Source: Phorcus lineatus
Taxonomy: Eukaryota > Mollusca > Gastropoda > Trochida > Trochidae
Direction of reading: 5' to 3'
Assembly: GCA_921293015.1 (NCBI GenBank)
Contig: OV121092.1
Coordinates: forward strand, 32,185,764-32,249,763
DNA: 64,000 nt
Shown here: positions 1 to 11,573 of the stretch, in pieces
Layout of the letters: each line of letters opens with the position of its first letter
Numbering within the stretch: the first letter of the stretch is position 1
Made by a program: the position numbers and the translations under genes
The notes under the pieces: generated by a model
Seen by the model: only the letters and a program-made list of their open reading frames with translations
What the model was told of the DNA's origin: nothing
Databases searched by the model: none

Positions 1-88
1 TTTTTCGAGTCGAGTCTCTTCCGGGATTCGAACCCACACCCTCAGAATCAGGCATCACTCAATTATTGACCTAACTAGCCCATTTCGC
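1..88 (-). repeat. tRNA-derived SINE head (partial)
   Basis: On the minus strand this stretch reads as a degenerate tRNA-like sequence. It has an A-box-like TAGTTAGGTCAATAATTG and, 30-40 bases later, a strong B box GGGTTCGAATCCC (plus-strand positions about 23-35). No good cloverleaf forms, so this is more likely a Pol III-type SINE head than a functional tRNA. The element is cut by the window edge, so its body is not visible. Confidence 0.45.
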
Positions 89-1674
89 TTGTGAAAAATG
101 AAGCTTTATCAAGCCTTAGTCAAGTGTGACACGAAATATAACAATGTTACATTTGTTCACTGTCAAAATGGCATCATGGTAAGCAGCATATCTGACATAC
201 CTTTGAGCTAATGCCTAACATACGGAAATCTCAAGTAGCCAATCACTCGATGGAGAATGCAAGAGGGTGATTCATGAAAATTATTCAACCAGCCGTCATT
301 ATTTCACAATTTATATATATTTTCCACAATTTAGTCAAACCTAAAGCAATTGTCGGTGCTCTTTCGCCGGTTATGGGACACAACAATTTACACGTTTTAT
401 ATGAATTCGTTCGTGAACTTGATTGCCATTATTTCACGCATCGCAGTACGATTGACAGCCGACGTATTCTAAGTACAATGATCAGGTGGGTAATTTGAAT
501 ACAGATATGCTGATGATATGAACGGTCTCAAGGTTGATAGAGGAAAGAGCATCCGAACATTCCGCCCTGGCTGAAACGGATCTGCTGAAGAGGGATAAGG
601 TGAGGAAAAGATGAAGTAGTGCCTATAGCAATGGAACCCTGATCATGAAAGAGGAATCCTGAAAAATGTACTTAGCGTTATAACTGATATGGATATTGTG
701 TCTTGAGTTCAATTCCCAAAGCAACTTTTACTAAGGTTACCTTAATTCCCATTCGTTTGCATTGCACTAAAGTTAACTTAAAGACTTAAAATCACCTTAG
801 GGCTTTGTGAAAAGAGGTACTGGCAAATATAGAGATATAATAGAAATGCCTTATTTGTAAATGATATTATTTTCCTCAACATGAGGTTATGTACGCCAAG
901 GAAAAAACCTTTCCATCCATCATGCATCCTCGAGCAACCAGTGTATACCGTATTTTCTTTAACAAGCGGATCCATCAAGGCAAGTTTGCTTGTGAATGAT
1001 GTCGGATCAGTTGAAAACAAAATTTGAAGGTTAAACTTTACAAAACGTTCTTGCTTAGATCCTGAGTGACGCCAGGTTAACCTTAAAAATGTTTTGATAG
1101 CGATTTTTTAAAAATAAAAATGTTGAATTACCCTTGGTTTATATAATATATAAATCATGTGAAATGATACTTGATCTTGTAATTGTCTTCCTGTAACATG
1201 ATTTTATTCAAATGGAATGATATTTTTGTTGTTCGTTCTTATGAACATAAACCATGTGTTATGTAACAATTTTTATGTAGAACTCTAAAGTGTATTTAGA
1301 CCACGTATGCGAATACAGCGTTTTTCTCGTTCGACCTTATTCTAGCTTTGTTTCAGTCAGGATACAGAGCAAATAATGACAGAGACAACTTGTTAAGGAA
1401 AAGCTATTTTCAGATTATCTCATAAAAGTGCCATTTGAGTCATGTTTTCCTTAATGTGGATTTGCTTTATGACACATAACTGAGTAAATTGCAGTTTTAT
1501 AAATTGAGATCACATAAAGGTACAATGACTAATTTATTTACAGATTTCTATCATTAAAACGATTTATATTTAGAATTTATGATCTCATAATGATTCAGAA
1601 AATTGGTTACAAAAAACTTGTCATGGAACAATTGCATAAAAATTTCTTAAATGTCAAAAGTGAAAGGCATAAAG
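89..1674. other. Intergenic, nothing recognised
   Basis: AT-rich sequence with only short open frames. These start from non-ATG or weak contexts and have no recognisable domain. I see no repeat copy that matches elsewhere in the window. Confidence 0.4.
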
Positions 1675-1774
1675 TGACGTCAGAGTTTTGACACTATCAA
1701 GGAGGATCCCGTGCGGTTGATAGTCCCGTGAAAGCTTCCTGCTGAATTATCTCACTTATTGGTTGTCAAAACTC
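1675..1774. repeat. Nested inverted repeat preceded by TGACGTCA
   Basis: Outer arms GAGTTTTGACA (1683-1693) and TGTCAAAACTC (1764-1774) enclose inner arms ACTATCAA (1693-1700) and TTGATAGT (1717-1724). The palindrome TGACGTCA abuts the left arm at 1675-1682. This looks like a small foldback element or a cruciform-forming site; no coding content. Confidence 0.5.
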
Positions 1775-2794
1775 GAAATGTAAGTAATTTATCAGCACAT
1801 ATTTTCCGTTTTTCCTCATGTAAATGCATAACAGAAAAACTCTTTATGATATTGAGTATTTCTCAAAATATTAGTTCAAAAGTAAATCATTTGTAAACTT
1901 GAAAAGGTATCTGGTAAAATCAAAGAATTTTTAAATATTTTGAATATTTGATATTGAAATTATTTACTATAACATTCTGTAATTTTTTTATTTTGTTTTT
2001 TAGTTAGAAAATCATTTGTTTTGTTGATTTGGGTATTTTATACAAATTTTAGATAAAAACGTTTTGGTATTACCAACATGCTCTTCTGGAAATACTTCAA
2101 ATTCCGATGTCAATAATGTATTAAATTGGGCGTTCACAAAAACGCATTTTTTCCAGAAGCGTCTGAGCTAGGGTCCACAGAAATATCTGGTTAAAAATTT
2201 CAACAGTGGATAGTGCAACACTCTACTAACAAGCTCAAATCGAAAAGAACACGGATACATAAAATCTGATCGTTTTCTTCACTATTCGTTTCCTTTTCAG
2301 TGAAAACTTTGCTTCAGTATTAAACATTGAAGGTATTTTGGAATGTTATTTTGTTTCCCTGTCATTCAGTTCATACTTGACAGTTTGTCACGCCCAACTG
2401 GAAGACAATATCTTTATCCATGTTGAATAAAACAAATTCCATGAATCATTGAAAATATCAATGAAAAAGATGATGAAAATATCGTTGTATCTTCTGATAT
2501 CAAATATAGCAATAAAGTTAACTCTATTTCTATTTAGAGGTGATTATATCCTTCATATGAGACGATATAACGGTGCGATTCCATGTAAAATAACGATCAA
2601 TCTTCATGTTTCAATTGAAAATGTTCATTATCAGTGGCACTGTTCTAAGACTAGAACGAATGAATTCATGATGTCATAAACTGATAAAATATTCATGACA
2701 ACGTGTCACAGTATTTCCATATTTGTCATATTTCAATTGCCTATCAAATGTTTTTGGTCGACATTATTGTGATGCCGATTGGTACGTAGAGCCG
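1775..2794. other. Upstream region of gene 1
   Basis: AT-rich non-coding sequence with no recognised gene. It would contain distal regulatory sequence of the gene whose TATA box lies at 2795; no individual motif stands out. Confidence 0.35.
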
Positions 2795-2860
2795 TATAAA
2801 ACGCGAATGGTAAATTGAGTCATATATCAACGAATGTTAAAGAATTGTCGCTTACAAGGA
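2795..2860 (+). promoter_or_regulatory. Putative TATA box and 5' UTR exon of gene 1
   Basis: TATAAAA at 2795-2801 is followed at the usual distance by a possible start site near 2825. A short leader follows and ends in a donor-like AAGGA/GTAAAT at 2860/2861. The next acceptor is the pyrimidine-rich TTTCCAG at 3130-3136, directly before the ATG of the coding exon, so an upstream non-coding exon is required if that acceptor is used. Inference from motifs only; transcript data would settle it. Confidence 0.45.
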
Positions 2861-2952
2861 GTAAATGATAAAATTTTGCAAGTTCTACAGTCAAATGTTT
2901 ATGTACCGTTTGATATCACATCAGCGCAGTTCCTATTGAACGAAATAAACAA

Positions 2953-3039
2953 CCAGGGCCTAGATTTTCGAATCTCTCTTAGCACTAAGATAGTTGTAAG
3001 TACCATACATTAACATTGGCTTCGAAAATCTAGGGCCAG
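2953..3039. repeat. Short hairpin element (MITE-like)
   Basis: Left arm 2953-2972 (GGGCCTAGATTTTCGAA core) and right arm 3021-3038 (TTCGAAAATCTAGGGCC core) are near-perfect inverted repeats around a loop of about 48 bases. The element lies inside the presumed 5' UTR intron of gene 1. It looks like a very small non-autonomous insertion. Confidence 0.6.
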
Positions 3040-3136
3040 TCCTTTATCTGATGCGAAGTATAGTGTAAACAAACCATAGCAATGATGTCATAAAAAATAT
3101 TTTGCATTTCAACTGATTTTTCTACACCCTTTCCAG

Positions 3137-6100
3137 ATGGATTCACCCATGAAATGCTTGGTGTTCCTTGTTCTGGTGTTTGCCCTTGCTGAAAGTCAGC
3201 CCATGCCAGGTAAAAGAAAGGTTTTTGAATATCAAAAATTTATATGATAACTGAGAAAAAGATGAAATCAAACAAATAGATATAACTGAGGCAAAGATGA
3301 AATCAAACAAATGGGTTATTAAAATTTTAAATATTGATATAACTGAGGAAAAGATGAAATCAAACAAATAGATATGATAACTGAGGCAAAATGAAATCAA
3401 ACAAATGGGCTATATGGATATCAAATATTGACATGATAACTGAGGAAAAGATGAAATCAAACAAATGGGTTATTTTAATATAAAATATTCATATGATAAC
3501 TGAGGCAAAGATGAAATCAAACAAAAGGATTATTTGAATATCAAATATTCATATGATAACTGAGGCAAAGATGAAATCAAACAAAAGGGTTATTTGAATA
3601 TCAAATATTCATATGATAACTGAGGCAAAGATGAAATCAAACAAATGGGTTATTTGAATATCAAATATTGGTATGATAACTGAGGAAAAGATGAAATCAA
3701 ACAAATGGGTTATTTGAATATCAAATATTGGTATGATAACTGAGGAAAAGAGAAAATCAAACAAATGGGCTATTTGATTATCAAATATCAGTATGATAAC
3801 CGAGGAAAAGATAAAATCAAAACTATGGGTTATTAGAATATCAAATATTGATATGATAACTGAGGAAAAGATGAAATCAAACAAATGGTGGTTTCACAGG
3901 GAAGTTTATTAGAAGATATCAACGTAGTATTCAAGCCTGATGAGCTAATTGGTCACTTGAGGGGCATAATCTTAAGGCCTAATTAATAACGGCCATTAAT
4001 TTAGATATGATCATTCCTCATTAAAAATTAAGTTGTGATTAAATGATCGACTGGTGACTGTCGATGCACAGGGGTTAACAATGCAGTTTTTAACTAGATT
4101 TTTTAGGGCTCTCAGGACCATACACGTGCAATTCGATCGGTTGTAATAAACATGAATAAAGTGAGCATGGCCCAACTCTCCCACCATCTGTTATCCATAA
4201 GCCGCCATATGAAAGAGAAAAATATGATCTCTGAAACAGCTTTCAGACTCGATCAATAGTAATCTAAGTAACATATACAAAACGTCACCACATTTTCAAC
4301 AGAGTAGTACGCAAAATGCTGCTGCCAGAGACAGGAAACTTTTAATGTTTGGAAAGAAGTTTTCACAATTTATGACATCACAGTATAATACTTTTCACTT
4401 GATATCTATTCAAATATACCGGGGACTCAAAATGCAGTCAACATGCGGTGACTATACAGTGTATGTTACGATACAAAAATAAACGTACATTGAAAGCCAT
4501 CATGCAGTGACTTTCCATTGACTGTAATGTAAAAGTTATAGCAGGTATCTCCCATTGCTAAAAACAAAGATTAAAGCCGAACTGCAGTAGATAACGTCGA
4601 GTAGATAACGTCTTATGTTGGGGAACTGGCACTAACGTAAAGAAAGGTAAAACCGTCAACGAACGGTCTAAGGGAAGAAACTCTTACATCTTAAAATATA
4701 TTTTTTACTAAAATAACTCATTATCTTCAGTTGTTCATTCTTACATGAATTGGTCATTCCAATCACATCATGAGTTAAATTATAATATATCATGTAAACC
4801 ACTGACAGCTCTGGCAAATGATTAGTGATAATTTATTTATTTAATAAGAAATTGTTTCTATCAGAATTAAGTTAAATTACTTAAACCTCTGAACAGTCTT
4901 TAAAGAAGAATAGTTTACGCAAATCAAAAATCAAAAACCCAAAAAAATAAATCATAAAATGTGTCAAATTATTACCTTGACAATTAATCTTTGTGTAATA
5001 AAATTATATCCAAACAAATGTGTTAACGTTGCTTTTTTATTTGACAGCACCACCGGGATCGAGACCAGGCTTTGTACCCCGTAAGTACCTTTTGATAAAC
5101 TAACGTATAGACATATCCTACAAAGAATGGTAACCGTGTTTCGAGGACTATGGGTTTAAGAATGCACTACGGTAGGCTGTTGTCATACCGAGTGAAGATT
5201 AAAGCTCAAGCCATAACGAGTCCTAATCTGAATAAAGTCAATATTTTGGTATCTGACAAGCGAAAGCGACTTCACGAGTTTCAAAAGAAAAAATATTGAA
5301 CGGGACTGAGCTTAGTATTGTAATTATCACTCGCTTATTTATATCGTAAAAAGCATGAACATCGATGACAATACCATTTCTACCGCGCCTCTTACATTCA
5401 GACGTCATGCTTAACCATTTTGACGTCATGTGACATCATGTGACGTCAATCAGCACGCCGTGTTATGACACAATATATAATAACTTTGTAGATCTTTTCA
5501 ATGGTGATATCTTCAACGAGCGAGTAAAGATACGATTTATATAACATTTTTACACCATCAACCTGATTTCTGTCTGATGGGTTTCGATTATCATGATAAG
5601 TGTGCTAGCCCTGGAACATTGTCCATTAGGAAATACCTAAAGGCGAAGCAATGGTCATGTCAGTTCAAGTAATAGATGATGAAACACGATTGATTTGTTT
5701 TGACAGGTGTGGTCTATGTAACTTTAACCGATAAATTACCAAACAAATTTTATTTCATGAAACAGGTTATCATGGCCACTTCGACTCAAATATGAAGAAC
5801 AAATAATCAAGAAGAACACTTGGCCGACTCTTAGAACTATTATTTTTATTCTTTTGAAGGCACTGTAGAGCTTTGTATTAAAAAACCAAGACATAATTTC
5901 TTTAAATTTTCCAAAATTGATATTGGTTGCTAAGACATGTATTATCTTAGAGGGTCTAAAACTTCATTATTAACCCGATTCATATCAAATATAAAGCACA
6001 AAGGTCATTCGGTAGTTTTAGAACAACCTTCAATCATATGTTTTAGGGAAATAGAATGGCGTAGTTTATTCTTGATAGACACATTCATTCTTCTTTCATT

Positions 6101-8618
6101 GATTAAACAAGATTCCCTTGAAATTGGAATCAATTGGTTTACTTTTCATGAGATACCACCAGTTCCGTTAGATAACATGCCACATTGCCTTTAAGGATAG
6201 CCACCCTGTTCCATAAATGTATATCATCCGCGAGGCTTTATCAATCCCCGATTGCAATATTCACTTCTAAGGTATCGTAGGTTACTAATAACCATTTACA
6301 ATACGAAGAAGACTGTCAGTAATCTCAACATTGATACTGCAAAAATTGCTCGATTTTTAGTCTTTTCATTTGCTGGTTATTTAAATGCTTACTAGGAAAA
6401 TATAGTGAAAGCAATCAGGGTTTTTTGGAATCTCGCAGGTAATGCACCCATGTAGCAGGATGAATTATAACGGAATTTATACGTTCACAGCAGCTGACCC
6501 GGCAAGACCATCCGGGATGCCAAATCGCAGACAGCAATTATTAAAGAATTTGGACAAGAAAGCTCAGATGGCATTTTATTCGGGAAACGACGCGTGGAAG
6601 AAAGTACTTGCTGGCCAGTTTTTGCAAATGAATCATCCCTGTCTCAGAAGTCCTGTCATGAGAGCTGTAGCCTACGATATGACAGACTTTCCGAGGTACC
6701 CGGGCATTGCTGGTAAGTTGCCTGCAATGGAATAAAAAAATTCAATAAGTACGAACAACCGGCGGTAGAGGCTGTGGTCTGATAATTCTGCATTATACTC
6801 TGGATCCATTTTTGGCTTGACGCGATATCTTAATTTCTTCCCTTTCCAGACTTTAATCCAATCAGTTGTCTCCGCTGGTATGGCCGTTATATGGTATATT
6901 CCGTTATATGGCCAGCGGACCAATGAACTGACTCCAAGTATTGTACATCTCCGCTTCACAGTTAAACAGCTCAGGCACTTGTAGAATTGGGTTTCTATAT
7001 CGGGTTATAATGTTTGTCATCAGCTTAAACACTAGAGTAGTTTTAGTTTTATTGTCTCTGCTTTAGCATAGATAATTCAAGTCCTGTTCAGAGATAGAAA
7101 TGAACCAATTTTATTTTGAGGGCTTTCCTGGCGGAGCTCTCGGGGTAACTTTTGACAAAATCAACGAAGACCAAAGTAACTCAAAAATGCGAGGTTCAAA
7201 GCTCCATTAGTGCGTCAAAACATTAGACGGCCGTATCTTCAATGTTATTTGTTGTGGAAATCACTGCCTAAAGAGATTAAGTTATCAGAATATGTTCAAA
7301 ACTTTAAACGTGTCGTGAAGACTCATGTGTTCAAACATTTCTGATCCTGCAAAGTAAGACTTAGGAATTGGCTGCACTTGGACTTGTGCATAGCTGAGTC
7401 TACCGCTAACAATGAAGTTCACCAATAGCGCTCGTGGCTCGCTTGATGGGTTGGTGGGTGATCCGTCTTATTGGTGGATGAAGCTGAGAGTTTGATTCCC
7501 TGCCCAATACTTAAACATAAGTTGAGAGACTTGTAGTGTCACATTGGAAAAGAGATTATATCCACATCATTACTCATGTACAGCGCATTTGGAGATCTTT
7601 ACCAAAATTACAAATATAAACCTGATAAAGTACATGTTTGTGTCAAATGTTTTTCAATTTGGTAATAAATGCTTATATACGTATTTCATTATTTAGAATT
7701 TGGAAATGTTTAAGAAGCCTTTGTTGATATGTCGGAACGTATGAACCTTGGGACCTCTTTCCTGACTTTGGGAAACTTTTTACTTGAGTATTAGATAGTC
7801 ATTAAAAGATCACGACAGTGATTCTTGTTTTCTTGTCTTATTTATTTTTTAGGAAATTGGCAATGTGTTTTATCAATGCTTTGATTTCTGATAAAAAACG
7901 AACTCTGACAGCTTATCCTTATCCAACTTAATAATTCGATATTTCTATACATTGATAATCCATGTAAATATCTCGATTTTCAAGATGAAATTAGGAAAAA
8001 CTCATTTGCTGTTGCTTGCCGATGACATGTACAGGAATCTATTACTCAGTTATTAAATAACAATGAAGCATGTTGTCAGATTCTGGTGAAAATATACCTG
8101 AAATTTGTAATCAGCGAATGGATATTCTTTATAACAAAATCATATTGTCATGACATCATGTTGTTGCCAAGAAAACTAACATCTAGTATTTACTTACCGT
8201 GAAAAGATATATCGATTTGATCATATAATAGGAAATTCAAAATTACAATTTTTTTGAAAAAAAACACGTTTTAGCTCATTTAATGATGAAGTCTTAATAT
8301 CAATGTCAACGGCGTGGCCAAAGTTATTATATGTATACTTTTATTACGGTAGACAATATATAATAATGACGATCCAACGTCTCTGTTTCAGGTAACTTCA
8401 ATGTTGATTTCCCCAGGCTCATGGCGATAAGTGCATTAGGTGATGGCATGAAAAGACAAACCGTTGCCAGGGAACTTGCAGGACCATGTTTTAGAGCTAA
8501 TCCCGGGTTGACGAGCCTGCTCATGGACTATGCTGATATGAAAATGCCCATGATGGGGATGAGGATGGGAATGGGGATGGGGATGGGAATGGGGATGGGC
8601 ATGCCATTTGGACGATAA
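3137..8618 (+). CDS. Gene 1: secreted protein with Met-Gly repeat C-terminus (four coding exons)
   Basis: Hand-spliced exons are 3137-3209, 5048-5080, about 6419 (or 6439)-6712 and 8392-8618, nearly all with phase 1 junctions and good GT/AG sites. The first exon gives a clear signal peptide (hydrophobic VFLVLVFALA, likely cleavage near ES/QP), so the product should be secreted. A short Pro/Gly-rich exon follows. The third exon gives a basic, aromatic segment (KNLDKKAQMAFYSGNDAWKK region) with two cysteines. The last exon has one cysteine (GPCFRANPG) and ends in a Met-Gly run finishing MPFGR then TAA. Total length is about 205 residues. I do not recognise the family. Met/Gly-rich secreted proteins are known from mollusc shell matrices, but that role is only a guess. 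The final Gly-Arg could also serve as an amidation signal. The start of exon 3 is uncertain: acceptor 6439 in phase 1 meets an early TAG, whereas acceptor 6419 keeps the frame open. Confidence 0.7.
3228..3890. repeat. 60-bp minisatellite in intron 1 of gene 1
   Basis: About 11-12 tandem copies of a 60-base unit with the core GATAACTGAGGAAAAGATG followed by AAATCAAACAAATGGGTTAT. The first two or three units are shortened by internal deletions; those from about 3421 keep an exact 60-base register. Open frames across it are by-products of a period divisible by three. Confidence 0.9.
5217..5308. repeat. Degenerate foldback element (H1)
   Basis: TCAATATTTT and AAAATATTGA arms flank a loop containing AGCGAAAGCGACTT, similar to the loop of the foldback at 26.3 kb. 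The TGACGTCA cluster at 5401-5448 follows it. It lies in intron 2 of gene 1. Confidence 0.4.
5401..5448. promoter_or_regulatory. Cluster of TGACGTCA palindromes
   Basis: TGACGTCA occurs at 5421-5428 and 5441-5448, with a near copy (AGACGTCA) at 5400. This octamer is the consensus cAMP-response element bound by CREB/ATF factors. Because similar clusters accompany foldbacks at 26.5 and 28.35 kb, it may be part of a mobile element rather than a selected enhancer. Confidence 0.45.
7190..7344 (+). pseudogene. LINE reverse transcriptase C-terminal relic
   Basis: The frame ending at the TGA at 7342-7344 reads LLWKSLPKEIKLSEYV then FKRVVKTHVFKHF. This matches the LWNSLP...FK..LKTHLF signature found at the extreme C-terminus of many CR1/L2/Rex-type non-LTR retrotransposon polymerases. 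Nothing upstream is recognisable. It lies in intron 3 of gene 1, in the sense orientation. Confidence 0.5.
8543..8604 (+). repeat. Coding GGGATG/GGAATG hexamer microsatellite
   Basis: Tandem GGRATG hexamers encode the alternating Met-Gly tail of gene 1. Interruptions (GGA for GGG, AGG, GGC) suggest the tract is old and under some coding constraint rather than a fresh expansion. Confidence 0.8.
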
Positions 8619-8685
8619 AGTAGTTGAGTAATCAAAAGCATAGCCAAATGCCAAAGAACACTCAAGGTTGAAGCTTTGTAAAGAG

Positions 8686-8851
8686 AATAAAGACCATACT
8701 TATTCAATACCATTTTGCCACGTGCACAATGCTCAACATGTAAAATATGAAATGTCTTTCATAAAAAGCATGAGGATATTCATAAGCAATTTGTCTTTTG
8801 TTTCCGATCTTATTCTTACAAAAACATCAGTTTGTAAAGCTTTACAATAAA
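8686..8851 (+). terminator. Polyadenylation signals of gene 1
   Basis: AATAAA occurs at 8686-8691 and 8846-8851, 70 and 230 bases after the stop codon. The second is followed by a T-rich stretch, typical of a cleavage site. Confidence 0.5.
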
Positions 8852-9060
8852 TCTATGAAACAACGTGATTTTCTTTTCACTCCTTATCTCGATGAATATT
8901 TTATAACTGTCATTCCTCAGAACACGGTCGATTTTAATCAGACTGAGCAGAGGAATTGAAAAAGCTTTTCAACCATCTTCAACTCGGTCATGTGATTAGT
9001 AAATCTGCCTTCCCCCGCAGAGTTGGCTCACGTCACATCGCTATGTTAGTTCTGCTTTAA

Positions 9061-9333
9061 AGGGGCACAGAGTATGTTGTTGGGTCAAATATGATAAACT
9101 GTACAAATTGTGTCCTTTTATAGACTAGTAGTTGCTGTTTCTGAAAATCAAATCTTCAATGTTTATCAGTTAGCATAGTAACAATAAACAGGAAAATATT
9201 CAAAATTTATGATCGAAAACCGGACAGCGCCAATTGTTGAAACGTAATTTTAAAAACTTATTTATAGTAGTTATAACGTGAAATATAGGTTCTTATTGTT
9301 TAGTAGGTCATTTAACTGATTACACATGTAAAT
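9061..9333. repeat. Dispersed repeat family R1, copy 1
   Basis: This shares an ordered series of motifs with 60782-61040 in the same orientation: a GGCACAGAGTATGTT-type start, GTTGCTGTTTCTGAAAA, TGATCGAAAACC, AACTTAT, and GGTCATTTA followed by CATGTAAA. The two copies are diverged. No coding content is evident, and class is unknown. Confidence 0.6.
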
Positions 9334-9357
9334 GGGGGGAGGGGGGGGGGGGGGGGG
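9334..9357. repeat. G homopolymer run
   Basis: Six G, one A, then 17 G. It follows directly on the end of repeat R1. A likely G-quadruplex former, and a likely place for sequencing length error. Confidence 0.9.
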
Positions 9358-11539
9358 TGTTGTCTTTCTACATTTTTACAATTTTACGGCCGTTTTTAGA
9401 AAAAGATGGAAAACAAAATTAAGTCATAATTTTATATTATAAGAGATAAAGAAGCAACTTTGGATAGGCGACTTGAACTTGAGCTATGATATTTTGGCTC
9501 TATTTCAGCCATTTAAAAAGTTAAAACATAACCTGTGTCACTTTAACATCAGTACTCGATGTGGATTCAGCAACCGAGGATGGCATGCTCAGTGCAAAGT
9601 CGTTGTCGGTTTCCACAAATATACTGAAATGACTGAGACGTGTGTACAGAAATAATAATTTGCTCATTGCAAAATGACGTCAATGGAAAACTTAACAAGT
9701 TTCTCAAGTTCTATCCCAGTTCTAACACATGAATTCCCTTTACCTCTGTCTGGAAACAAAGATGAACTGTATATCCTCGGTGACCCAGGGTTTAAATTTT
9801 TTTATTTGTTTGTGGCATAACACGATTCAAGAGCGAATGATAAGCATAAGTTTTGCAGATGAAAAATCTCAGAGATATACAAATATGGAGTGTCGGAAAT
9901 TTCATGCCATGGAGACTTAGTGTGTCCGTCACAAGAAGCTTCCAGTATGCAACAATGTGAACCGAACCCCACACTGAATGTAACGAACAGGAACTTGAAT
10001 TATTGGAAACCTTCATCCTCAGTCAAACACCCATTGAAACAGTAAAACGGAGAAGATTTCATCACCATTTCCCGATTACTGATTAACATTGATTTAATCG
10101 CTCAAGAAGTTTACTGTGTTCTGTAAAGTATAAATTCGAATAAAGTTAAGCTTACCCTAAATAACGGAAATAACTGAGGCTTCTCGAATGATCACCTATG
10201 ACGTCGCTCGATGCACAGGAAACTTTCATTAAATCCAATCAGGCTTCTACGTTTCTGGACCGAGAAACGCTCGTGTTAGAACAGAGGCTTGTACTTGAAC
10301 TAGGTACTTCTAGGGGGAGAGAATCGTTAACGTTAACAGCAACTAAACATTTAGCCCTTGATGATTGAGAATTGGCGACAGAAAAATCAGATCATAGAGG
10401 ATCACCTCTCTTGCAGCTTGGTATATGCCATCAAAATGGCCTGCTAACATCTGCTCCGGGGGATTATCTTAATCATAGATGTTGACATCGTCTTCATCGT
10501 CTGTCACATTACGAAACCATTGCATCTGTTTTACGTCAATCTAAAAAAAATCTTTCTAGGCTTCCTAAAGAGTTATTATTGATTTCTAATAGAATGATGT
10601 CTGAAAGAATGTTAATACACCTTCTTCGTTTTTATTCAAATGCCACAATGTTAAATGATAGAAATCATGATTGCAATATACAGGATTCATTGAAATATAT
10701 TCATTTAGGATATGGGATATAAAGATATTCAATATATCTTTTTTAATGAAACATGCATATTGATATAACCTCCCCTATACTTATTGGCTACTGGACTAGC
10801 GCCATATTTTCAAAATTGCAGTTAATCAGCTTTGCTATACGAAAGTGACTGCTATTTTTGGAATTTAAAACATATGATTTAACACATTTCAATATGATTA
10901 ACAATATTGATATCTTTAACAGATCAAAACCGACAAAAACATCTCTGTACTTATGAATAGTGATTGGATAAACTGTGTGTCTGTCTCTATTTCGAACATT
11001 AGGAATAGAATCAAATCTCATACTATTTTACTGATTTCAACTTCTAGATAACAGTCAAAAAACGTTCAGTTCGAATCGATATTTCGTCGATGTTTGGGCA
11101 AACGTGAGAAGATATACGAGGAATTAACCGAATTTTGAGTACGAAACACGATAAAGAATCAGCAGTAAGTAATGTAGATGACATTTTGTAGGATATAAGC
11201 CATTAACAGAACGAGGTCATGATTACGCGTCACACAATCCTGTTGCTGGATCGTGTGCGGATAGCGATATTGGCATACACTATACATATGGATTACGTTC
11301 AAATAGTTCAACACATTTCAGTATTTATAAATCAAATTATTGAAATAATCATAAGTTGTCTGATAAAAAGAAAATCGATGTATATATCGAATTTGTGATT
11401 ATGATCAATTCGCAAACTGATTTACAATTTCAAATTCTGCTGACGTCCCGTCTAAGGTACCTGTGTCACGAGGCTCGCGAAGGCTCACGTAGTCAAGAAC
11501 AATTGACAACATGGTCGCGTTTTAGACACTTTTTCATTT
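9358..11539. other. Intergenic, nothing recognised
   Basis: Non-coding AT-rich sequence with short open frames only. A single TGACGTCA lies at 9675-9682. I could not assign any stretch to a known family. Confidence 0.35.
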
Positions 11540-11573
11540 TTAGGCCAGAAACTTTGGGACACCCCTCGTTAAT
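11540..11573 (-). repeat. Solo mariner-like terminal inverted repeat
   Basis: The sequence CAGAAACTTTGGGACACCCC followed by TCGTTA is, reversed, a mariner-type end (ACGAGGGGTG then CCAAAGTTTCTGGCC). It resembles the left end of the mariner relic at 40901, and a TA dinucleotide flanks the tip. I could not find a partner end to the left, so it is a remnant or a strongly deleted element. Confidence 0.4.

Noticed and set aside
3609..3884. 91-codon open frame with repeated Phe/Ile-rich motif (minus strand)
   Set aside because: It is produced by the 60-bp minisatellite, whose period is divisible by three. No start context or splice partner.
6870..6960. Short repeat CCGTTATATGG twice with CCGCTGG/CCAGCGG arms
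   Set aside because: Too short and imperfect to call an element, although it might be a small foldback in intron 3 of gene 1.
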